A stretch of 64,000 nt of DNA, from assembly GCA_024180945.1 (NCBI GenBank), contig JAKSGN010000005.1, forward strand, positions 1,922,001 to 1,986,000, read 5' to 3'. The notes under the pieces were generated by a model that saw only the letters and a list, made by a program, of their open reading frames with translations, was not told the origin of the DNA and searched no databases. Both the position numbers and the translations under genes were made by a program. This document shows, piece by piece, positions 1 through 7,498 of the stretch; positions within the stretch are counted from its first letter, which is position 1; the number at the start of each line of letters is the position of its first letter. The stretch is from Macrophomina tecta (Eukaryota > Ascomycota > Dothideomycetes > Botryosphaeriales > Botryosphaeriaceae).

Positions 1-2892
1 ATATACTTGAGTTTGAGCAAGAGTTGCAGCGTATGCTTCCTTCCGTGGTTTTCGAGGCTTCTTAAAAGGATCATTGCTGTAATTTGGATTCTGGTTTCTT
101 GAACTTCTTGAGCTTTTCTCAGGAATGATCGTTTCTTCAGTGATATCGGCTGCAATATCTGCTCCTCTTGGTGCTCTGTTGCCTGGAGCAGCTCCTGGTT
201 GTGGTGGAGTATCATACTGAGCTGGTAGCAGAGGTCCAAGTCGTTGCTCAGTTTGTTCTTGTGCTTGTTCTTGTTGCTCCATAGCTTCTTGTGGCACGAG
301 AGCTTGTATTTGGGGTTCCACTGATTCTGAAGGTGTTGGTAATTGACGGGTAGACGAGTCTTTCTCAGCTTGAGATTGAATGGTTGCTTGAGCGTCGTTT
401 GTTCCTTCGTAGTGGGATGAGGATTCGGATTCTTCCTGAGGCATGAGACCGTAGATTGATGGTAGATTAGGAGTATTGAGGGTCTCAATTACTTCTTTTT
501 CAAGAATTTTGCCGATATCAGTTTCGGTAGGGTCGTAGAAGCTCGTTTCGTCAAAGGTGACGTCTCTGGTCCTTATTACCTTATCCTGGCTTGGAATCCA
601 GATGCGGAAGATGTTGGTTGAGTCGTATCCAACGAGATATCCAATAAAAGCTCGTTCAGCAAGCTTGTGCGTGCGTGGGAGGTCCTTGCGTAGAGAGTAG
701 GCTTTGCATCCATAGGCCTTAAGGTGAGAGAGATTTGGTTTATTGCCAGTGACTCTCTCGAAAGGAGTGATCCAGCTGAGTTTCTTGAGTGGAGTCCTGT
801 TGTGGATATAGGCGGCGGCTCTGATGGTTTCAGGCCAAAGTCGTTCTGGGAGGTTGGCTCCAATTCGCATGGCTCGTGCTTTGGTGAGAAGTACACCTCC
901 TGAGCGTTCAGAGTGTCCGTTTTGCTCGGGTGTTGCTGGAGCTGAAGTTTCAAGTGTGATTCCATGGTCCATAAGATAAGAGAGAAAGGTATTTCCGAGT
1001 GTTGTTTCTCCATCAGTTCTGAAGAAGATAACTTTGCCATGGTAGCGTATCTTGATGATTTTGAGTCCGTAGATGGCCAGTTCAGCGGTGTCTGATTTGT
1101 GTCGATACGTGAATGGGAGGATGAAATTTGATGAAGAGCAGGCTAAATGGGCTGTCCATCTATCTCCGTTGTAAGCTGGCGTAAGTTGGAGAAGGTCGAA
1201 CGTGACGCGCGAGAAGGGTTGTGACGGTTCTTCTTCCTTGTCTGGTAATCGCGAGATAAGACGGTGAGCCTTTGATAGAGCGCAGGTCTCACAGTGCTGA
1301 AGTGGTTGATCAGATGGAGTGATGCTGGTGCCTTTGGTGGATTCTTCGAGGTGTTGAAGAGTTTCCTGGCTAGCGTGGCCAAGGATTTGGTGCCAGTTGG
1401 TGATCTGTGCGGCTTTAGTTGCGAAAGCAGTTGGTTGTAAGGCAATAAGTGAAGAGTGAGCTTGGAGAGTTGCTACGTTGCGCTCGAGATAAAAATGACC
1501 ATTGTGTCGTTCAGTGAAGCAAAAGGTGTTGTTGTTTTTGCTGAGAGTGCCAGTCCTTGGATTCCAGTCAATTCCTGCTTCGAGAGCTTTGTCGAGTGAT
1601 ATAAGATTGGCCATGAAAGATGGGGACATTGCAACGTCTTGGAGAGTAATATGGCCCTTTCCAGATGGTGTCTTGACATTCACGGTAACTGTTCCGTAGG
1701 CCGTGATTGGTGCAGTGGTTTCTCCGCAGGTGAGGTATTCATCTGGTTCAGCAGCTCTGGTTTGTGTGAATCTGTCTTGCATAAAGCTGTTGCAGATGTG
1801 ATGATCGGTTCCAGAGTCTAGAATCCAGGATGATTGGAGAGAGGTATTGGCTCTTCTTGTAGAGTGACTAATGACTGAGAATGAGGCGACTTCGATTGAA
1901 GGAGATTTGCTTTGACTGTTGGCAGTAGTAGTGGATTGGAATCCAGGTTGTCTTTCTCTTTCTCGATTTAGTGCATAGTCAACTTTTGCTTTGATTTTTG
2001 GATCCTTGAGTCTTTCGTTGACACGTGTTTGAGCAGCCTTATTCGGTTTCCAGTGCTTTGGCCGTATATCCTCGTTCAAGTAGAAGCATTCCTTATACCA
2101 GTGATTGAGACCACAGATACAAGGTGGCTTGTCGTTATTTTCCTGTTCCTTGCCCTTGAAAGTGGCTGGGAAGGCTGAGTGTTTCGAAGACTTAGAGGGT
2201 TTCTCGAGATTTTCGATCCGTAGGTGTTGTCGATAGTCCTCAACAGCTTTGTGAAGAGATGGCTTGTCAGTCTGGCCTCGTAAGATATGCAGTTCCATCT
2301 GAGAGTAGGTGGAGTCGATGCCTCGAAGTGAGAGGAGGAAATCTCTAACTGGTCGGTCGTCTTTAACTTGAGGAATGTCTCGTTGTTTTGCCTTGGTGTA
2401 GACTTCTTCCCAGGATTGAAGCCATCTCTCGATGTTCTGGTTGACTGGTCCTCGCTTGAGCTGGTTGTATTGCTGCTCAAGCTCTAGGTCGGTGGCTTCA
2501 TTGGTTGGTGCAAGCTTGGCTTTGAGCGTCGTCAAGTAGGTCCAGGGATGATTGTCAGAATCGGTGTTGCTGATGTAGGGCAGTAGGTTTGTAGCAATTG
2601 AGTCCTGAATGTAGGTTGCAAGATCAGCAAGTGCCTTTTGTTGTTTCTCGTAGAGTGCATAGTCAGCGCGGTAGTTGCTCATCTCATAGTCGTAGGTGAG
2701 CTTCTTGTCAGCAGTAACAGTGCCCTCGATGGTTGGTTTCGTGGGCTCTGGAGTGCCCTCGGGTTTGGTTGTTAGTGAAGGATCAACGAGGCCCCAGATG
2801 TCAGTGTTCTGAGCTCTTCCTTTCACTAAGAATAGCCAGTGATTCCAGTCCGAAGACTTGGTGAGAATGTGGGACTTAGTAGAGTCTCCCAT
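1..2892 (-). CDS. Ty1/copia gag-pol polyprotein, partial, unbroken frame
   Basis: Reading the minus strand from an ATG at 2892 gives an open frame with no stop or frameshift down to base 1 (964 codons), so the C-terminal part, including reverse transcriptase, lies outside the window. The N-terminal ~300 residues are Gag-like (MGDSTKSHILTKSSDWNHW start, then a region resembling UBN2-type gag). A protease-like segment follows with WILDSGTDHHIC (DSG/DSA-type active site). Then come the GAG-preintegrase pattern (WHQILGHAS, then CETCALSKAHR) and an integrase core with FFRTDGETTLGN and APATPEQNGHSERS. The order gag-protease-integrase is that of copia elements. The absence of RIP-type stops, unlike the island at 41-60 kb, suggests a recent copy. 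The initiating ATG is inferred; the frame opens just after a TGA in the leader, near 2984-2986. Confidence 0.88.
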   Translation of the reverse strand, partial: MGDSTKSHILTKSSDWNHWLFLVKGRAQNTDIWGLVDPSLTTKPEGTPEPTKPTIEGTVTADKKLTYDYEMSNYRADYALYEKQQKALADLATYIQDSIATNLLPYISNTDSDNHPWTYLTTLKAKLAPTNEATDLELEQQYNQLKRGPVNQNIERWLQSWEEVYTKAKQRDIPQVKDDRPVRDFLLSLRGIDSTYSQMELHILRGQTDKPSLHKAVEDYRQHLRIENLEKPSKSSKHSAFPATFKGKEQENNDKPPCICGLNHWYKECFYLNEDIRPKHWKPNKAAQTRVNERLKDPKIKAKVDYALNRERERQPGFQSTTTANSQSKSPSIEVASFSVISHSTRRANTSLQSSWILDSGTDHHICNSFMQDRFTQTRAAEPDEYLTCGETTAPITAYGTVTVNVKTPSGKGHITLQDVAMSPSFMANLISLDKALEAGIDWNPRTGTLSKNNNTFCFTERHNGHFYLERNVATLQAHSSLIALQPTAFATKAAQITNWHQILGHASQETLQHLEESTKGTSITPSDQPLQHCETCALSKAHRLISRLPDKEEEPSQPFSRVTFDLLQLTPAYNGDRWTAHLACSSSNFILPFTYRHKSDTAELAIYGLKIIKIRYHGKVIFFRTDGETTLGNTFLSYLMDHGITLETSAPATPEQNGHSERSGGVLLTKARAMRIGANLPERLWPETIRAAAYIHNRTPLKKLSWITPFERVTGNKPNLSHLKAYGCKAYSLRKDLPRTHKLAERAFIGYLVGYDSTNIFRIWIPSQDKVIRTRDVTFDETSFYDPTETDIGKILEKEVIETLNTPNLPSIYGLMPQEESESSSHYEGTNDAQATIQSQAEKDSSTRQLPTPSESVEPQIQALVPQEAMEQQEQAQEQTEQRLGPLLPAQYDTPPQPGAAPGNRAPRGADIAADITEETIIPEKSSRSSRNQNPNYSNDPFKKPRKPRKEAYAATLAQTQVY

Positions 2893-3039
2893 GTTGTCAG
2901 TGAGTAGTAATTGTCGAAGTCGTTGGTCCAGTTGGATCCGAGTAGTGGTGGTAGCCAGCGTGGCTCCGGTTTGAGAGTATTTGGTTCAGTCGCCGTAGCC
3001 TGTAACCGGACAGAAGCCGCAGTTCTGACAGCAGTTGCG

Positions 3040-3356
3040 TGTCAGTAAAGAGTACTCGTTTGAGTAGACGAGTTGATCAGCAAAGAGCTTAGAAGTGGGG
3101 TAGTCTTGGCGCTCCCCGGGCTCATAACTGTTGAATTTGGGTGAGTGAAGAGTAGTGAGGTCAGAAAGAGAGTAGATTCTGCCTGTCTCCTGAGAGGGAG
3201 GTAGGTATGCTTTGCTTATATACATAAATGAGTGCTTGAATAACCGAGGAGAATAGAAGCCGATATTGCTATCCGAAGCTTGTGAAGATGAGGAGTAGTG
3301 AGGAGGTGGCAAAGAGTAGATGCTGATCTGTAGCAATAAGGCAAAATAGTCTGACA
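3040..3356 (-). repeat. 5' LTR of the copia element
   Basis: On the minus strand the segment starts TGTCAG at 3356 and ends CTGACA at 3040, giving perfect 6-bp inverted ends of the TG...CA type in 317 bp. It contains a TATATAAG box (3215-3222), a plausible promoter for the element. A leader of about 150 bp separates it from the gag ATG. I could not recognise a primer-binding site. The matching 3' LTR is outside the window, so LTR identity and the target-site duplication cannot be checked; the right flank begins aattg. Confidence 0.72.
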
Positions 3357-3638
3357 AATTGTTACTAACGATTCATGGTGAGCCTGCCAAAAAGAAGTGC
3401 CGTGTCGCCGCCCCCACCTCTCCGTCTGTTAGCAAGAAGTCGAGCGCTGCTGCTGCTGCTGCTGCTGCTGCCGGTATCCGTCGCGACACCACCACCCGTA
3501 AGCGAAGCCGATGTAGTTTAATAATGTATACAGTATCAGATTTACATTCGGGTACTTTGGCAAGAAGCAGGTTTCTTCAGATAGCCACGAGTAACGCCGA
3601 ACAGTTTTTGCTTTCGCCGTTAAGTCTTGACCGCATAC
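3357..3638 (+). other. Copia flank with basic, poly-Ala open frame (gene-end fragment?)
   Basis: Directly outside the LTR, plus-strand frame 3359-3781 reads GEPAKKKCRVAAPTSPSVSK, then a (GCT)8GCC tract at 3446-3472 coding nine alanines, then GIRRDTTTRKRSRC. The composition is that of a real basic C-terminal tail rather than random sequence. It then runs antisense into the neighbouring oxidoreductase, where it is surely not coding. It could be the 3' end of a gene, or of a DNA transposase, cut by the copia insertion. I do not recognise the family. Confidence 0.3.
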
Positions 3639-4745
3639 TCACAACTTACACTTTGTTGCTCCATGAACGTCTACTACGCCTCCTATCCTTAGTGCCGTGC
3701 GCACTGCTTCAGCCACTCTCACAGCAGCGACCCCGTCAGCTCCACTGCATATCGGCTTCTCTTCGCCTCTTACTACCCTGACAAGGTGAGCCACCTGCAA
3801 TTCGAATGGCACTTTAATTCTCTCTTCTTCAGACAGCATCTCCTCCAACGGCAGCACCACCCCCGTCATCTCATTCTGCCACGACTTCTCCGCACCGGGT
3901 GCGTATGACCATCGCTTCAAATCTGGGACACTCAACGTCGCTTCCGTTCCCATGATACGGTAAAAATCCTGTCCGGTCGGCGGGAAAAGGGGATTCTCGC
4001 CTGTCCCCAACTCGAACGCGTGCGGGCTCACAATTGCGTCACTGAGCAGGAACGTCCCAACAACCCCGCTCTCGAACTGTAACAGAATGGCGGCCCCCTC
4101 TTCGGCCTCGTGCCCTCGGCGCTTCGCTGACTCGAAGGCAGCAACACGAACTATGGGTCCCAGGAGATAGTGCAGCACGTCGATGTCGTGGATCAGGTTG
4201 ATGAGAACTGGGCCGCCGCTGTTGGCGCTCTGGCGCCATGCGGTGGGTGAGTCGAAGTAGGAAGGCGGTTTGTAGAGGGCCCAGAGGCCTGAAATGGCAG
4301 TGATATTTCCAAGGGATTCCCGGTTGAGGATCCGCTTCGTGGCGGTGACGTATGGGTTGAATCGGCGGTGATGGCCTGTTAAGAGGTGTCGGTTGCAGGA
4401 CGCGGCATGGGAAACAAGCGCGTCTCCGCTGATTGCATCTACAGATATGGGCTTCTCGCAGAGGACGTGGACGCCGCCGGATAGGAGCTCAGTCGATACG
4501 GCGACATGGGTATGGTTTGGCGTGCAAACAATAGCAGCATCCGGTTTGTGAGGAGAGCCCAGCATCGCCTGTACAGAGGGGTAGAGCGGTGTCTTCAGGG
4601 CGGCGGCTACCTCCTTGGCCGCTGGACTGGGGTCCACAAGGCATGAGAGAGTAGCGTTGAGATCCAGCACAACGGCTTTGGCATGTCGGGGTCCTATCAG
4701 GCCAGTGCCAACGACAGCAATCTTCACGGGAACGCGTTCGGTCAT
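3639..4745 (-). CDS. Gfo/Idh/MocA-family NAD(P)-dependent oxidoreductase
   Basis: 368 residues in one exon. The N-terminal Rossmann fold shows VVGTGLIG (residues 11-18), and the family's CEKPIS signature sits at 96-101, its lysine being the usual catalytic/cofactor residue. The middle shows HDIDVLHYLLG, which carries the family's active-site histidine. Such enzymes oxidise or reduce the hydroxyl of sugars, inositols and other cyclic polyols in the cytosol. The gene diverges from the 3-dehydroshikimate dehydratase gene across about 1 kb, so it may be co-regulated with the quinate cluster. A cyclic polyhydroxy acid such as quinate or shikimate is then a reasonable but untested substrate. The family assignment is firm; the substrate is inference. 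Full length for the family, with no breaks. Confidence 0.88.
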   Translation of the reverse strand: MTERVPVKIAVVGTGLIGPRHAKAVVLDLNATLSCLVDPSPAAKEVAAALKTPLYPSVQAMLGSPHKPDAAIVCTPNHTHVAVSTELLSGGVHVLCEKPISVDAISGDALVSHAASCNRHLLTGHHRRFNPYVTATKRILNRESLGNITAISGLWALYKPPSYFDSPTAWRQSANSGGPVLINLIHDIDVLHYLLGPIVRVAAFESAKRRGHEAEEGAAILLQFESGVVGTFLLSDAIVSPHAFELGTGENPLFPPTGQDFYRIMGTEATLSVPDLKRWSYAPGAEKSWQNEMTGVVLPLEEMLSEEERIKVPFELQVAHLVRVVRGEEKPICSGADGVAAVRVAEAVRTALRIGGVVDVHGATKCKL

Positions 4746-5747
4746 GATGTGTTTCAGCGGATGTTGTTACAAGGTCAGTGGGCTCGAGTCAGAGTAAAGC
4801 GGTGAGGCACTGCGGACCTGAATCGAGGAGCTGGATGGCCTGGCGGACTCTCCACTTGTGGGAGAAACCGTCTCCCGCTGGCCAATCTCCGATCTCGGAT
4901 GCTCGTGACGAGAGTTTCCCCAGATCTTCTGGGGCTGAACATGTGGGGAATACGAGTGAAGAATCCAGACATCGTTCACCCGAACAACCCCACAGATGGC
5001 GCGCAGATTCCGCACATGGCGCATGTGGGCAAGCAGTGTGCGGGAGAAGGATTTGAGAGCATGCCCGGGGTACGGCAGCATGACGTGGACCGGGGTGGCG
5101 CCGATGGGTAAGCGTTCATCCCCGGTCGCTCTCCACACCTCCGCCTCCTGCAACATCCGTCCACGGGCCAAGCTTGTGGCGTTTCCATTTCACTTTGGCT
5201 CCCAAGAATTGATTCTGAGAGGCATCCACTCTCAGGAGTATTTTGCTTATGCATGGTCTGACGAAAATGGCCGATCTGATAAGAAATAGCCCGAATCAGT
5301 AAAATACTCCGAACTGAAGACGTTCTCTTTAGTGGCAGATGTACGCTTCAGATGTGCATTTCTTATTTGTTGCAGCGCTTATTCCCGCATTTGGCCCGTC
5401 AGTCTCCGACAGCGTGAGACTTGAGCCGTCACTGAGCGAACCGTTCTTCCGAGTGGATGATGCTATCTCCTCTCGCCCACCTTAAGTCAGATGCCCCCTT
5501 CCCCAGGCTGCATATGCGTATCCACTTACTCTTACACCACCTTTAAATCTACTAGCTCTCATCGATCAGGCTTCTATCGGGCTGGGGCACACATCAAGCA
5601 ACCTTAACCAAGCTCACTTGCTCACCCATAGATCGAGCTGCTCTTTATTAGGACCTTGTAAGCATATGTCCTGCCTTAGTCTAGGCTGAAGCTCACCATT
5701 TCTCGCAGAAACGCCTCCCAACCTCAAACCCACCACATTTTTTCATC
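4746..5747. promoter_or_regulatory. Divergent promoter region, oxidoreductase / qutC
   Basis: About 1 kb between two divergent start codons. Several short overlapping open frames on both strands (4.77-5.29 kb) have no recognisable protein character. I saw no full match to the 16-bp palindromic activator site described for Qa-1F/QutA (GGRTAARYRYTTATCC) by eye. It probably holds promoters for both genes. Confidence 0.45.
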
Positions 5748-6806
5748 ATGCCCTGCCGCAAGGCAATCTCATCCATGTCCCTAGGCCGGGCATGGGTCCA
5801 CGGCCTACCTGAAAAGCTCGACCAAGCCGCCAAATACGGCTTTAGGGGCCTCGAGCTCTTCCACGAAGACCTCGAGTACGTCGCACGCGAGATGCCAGGC
5901 GGCGCGACTCCCGATAACCAGATAAAAGCGGCTTCGGTAATTCGCCAGCTGTGCGACGAGCGCGACATCGAGATCCTTTGCCTGCAGCCGTTCATGCACT
6001 ACGAAGGCCTCAAGGACCGCATCGAGCACGCCATGCGGGTCGAGAAGATGCGCCTGTGGCTGCTCCTGGCGAAAGAGCTCAACACGACCGTCATCTCCAT
6101 CCCCTCGACATTCCTGCCGCGCGACCAGGTGTCGGGCGACATGGACCTCATCGTCGCGGACTTTCGCGAGGTGGCGGACATGGGAGCGCGGGAGTCGCCG
6201 GTCATCACCTTCGCATACGAGGCACTGTCGTGGGGTACGCACGTCGACACATGGGAGAAGAGCTGGGAGATTGTGCAGCGCGTCGATCGACCCAACTTCG
6301 GCCTCTGCCTGGACAGCTTCAACATCGCCGGCCGGATATATGCGGATCCGACATCGCCATCCGGCACGACTGCCAACGCCGAGACGGAGGTCAGGGAATC
6401 GGTGGAGAGGCTCCTTCGTGATGTTGATCCGAAGAAGGTTGTCTACGTGCAGGTCGTGGACGCTGAGCGCCTTGAGAAACCGTTGTTGCCTGGGCATGAA
6501 TACTACGCGGCAGACCAGCCAGCTCGCATGAGCTGGAGCCGAAACTGTCGTCTCTTCTACCGCGAACAAGACCATGGGGCTTATTTGCCCGTTCGCCAAA
6601 TCTGTGACGCCATTTTCAACGGGCTGGGTGTTGAGGGCTGGGTAAGCATGGAACTGTTCAACCGTTGCATGGCCGATCCAGACCCGGAAACACCTGCACG
6701 ACTGGCCAAGCGTGCTGCAGCTTCGTGGGAAAGGATGGTGGAAGATTTGAACTTGCATGATGGTGACCGAATTATTGAGCAGGAACCGGAGCGGGCAAAT
6801 TTGTAA
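5748..6806 (+). CDS. qutC: 3-dehydroshikimate dehydratase (quinate catabolism)
   Basis: 352 residues, close to the length of Neurospora QA-4 and Aspergillus QutC. It converts 3-dehydroshikimate to protocatechuate, the step that commits quinate and shikimate to the beta-ketoadipate pathway. It has a sugar-phosphate isomerase/AP-endonuclease-2-like TIM barrel, with an N-terminal MSLGRAWVHGLPEKL typical of the fungal enzyme. Four residues fit the metal-binding set known for this fold: Glu158 (FAYEAL), Asp189 (LCLDSFN), Gln235 (VYVQVVD) and Glu302 (SMELFNR). One exon, with the start at the first in-frame ATG. The divergent oxidoreductase upstream and the convergent activator gene downstream place it in the quinate cluster. 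Confidence 0.95.
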   Translation: MPCRKAISSMSLGRAWVHGLPEKLDQAAKYGFRGLELFHEDLEYVAREMPGGATPDNQIKAASVIRQLCDERDIEILCLQPFMHYEGLKDRIEHAMRVEKMRLWLLLAKELNTTVISIPSTFLPRDQVSGDMDLIVADFREVADMGARESPVITFAYEALSWGTHVDTWEKSWEIVQRVDRPNFGLCLDSFNIAGRIYADPTSPSGTTANAETEVRESVERLLRDVDPKKVVYVQVVDAERLEKPLLPGHEYYAADQPARMSWSRNCRLFYREQDHGAYLPVRQICDAIFNGLGVEGWVSMELFNRCMADPDPETPARLAKRAAASWERMVEDLNLHDGDRIIEQEPERANL

Positions 6807-7498
6807 AGTCTTCTTCATGCACTGAAGGAGAGCGGTCATCATCTCCAGAGCAAGCAGATGCCTTCATGTATATACCAAATAGTAAAATAATCAAGAGCGC
6901 TTTTCAAGATACATAAAATTCATAAGTTCACCGCACCAACGGTGGAAGGTCACCAGGTCCAACCATCTTTACGCCAAACTTGCTGATGTTCCTAGCAAAC
7001 CAGCCGCCCATATCCGATCCCCACTTTTATTGCACCCCAGATTCCGTTCCGGCAAAGTATTTTTCCGACCAATCACAGAACGCATAATCAACTGTCGAAC
7101 ACCGGAGACGCAGTCGGATGTAAGCACGCCAACCGAAGGTAGTCGACAAGCAAAAGCAGAAAGCCGCGCCACATGTGGTCATTGCAACGAAGAAAATTTG
7201 TTGAGGTTGCTTTTGTGGGATCTCAAAACCGATCACGTGGATATCTCCAATGTTGAGGTGCCAAAAGTTGTTCGTTCATGGAATATTTCGTCCTATAATC
7301 GACTTGGATCTATAGAAGTGTCACGTATAATTCGACAAGCTCCATGTGAAGGAGTCCTGTCTTAGCGCAGGTAGAGCTGTTGGCCTGGTCGATTGGACTC
7401 ATGAATGAACCCGGTGCGGGTGCCTGAATGGGTGGCAGAGAGGGGTTGTAGAGTCCTGTCGCTTGTTGTGAATTGATTCGAGAAGAGATCCCTTTCAA
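6807..7498. other. Convergent intergenic region qutC / qutA
   Basis: About 690 bp between two 3' ends. It holds only short non-conserved open frames and should contain both terminators. I see no gene in it. Confidence 0.5.

Larger units (their letters stand above)
1..3356 (-). mobile_element. Ty1/copia LTR retrotransposon, 5' part
   Basis: LTR plus leader plus uninterrupted gag-protease-integrase frame, truncated only by the window edge. It lies immediately beside a small poly-alanine, basic open frame (3366-3520) that may be the remains of whatever it inserted into. Confidence 0.85.

Noticed and set aside
576..2480. Four minus-strand frames of 68-154 codons in the copia element
   Set aside because: They are in other phases than the long uninterrupted gag-pol frame, which accounts for the region.
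2986..3357. 123-codon minus-strand frame upstream of gag
   Set aside because: It coincides with the LTR and leader and ends at the stop before gag; more likely chance than a protein.
4767..5289. Cluster of overlapping 65-134-codon frames on both strands between the oxidoreductase and qutC
   Set aside because: All lie in the divergent promoter region, overlap each other in several phases and show no domain or conserved motif.
5805..6842. 345-codon minus-strand frame opposite qutC
   Set aside because: It is the antisense shadow of a GC-rich real gene; the plus strand carries the conserved enzyme.
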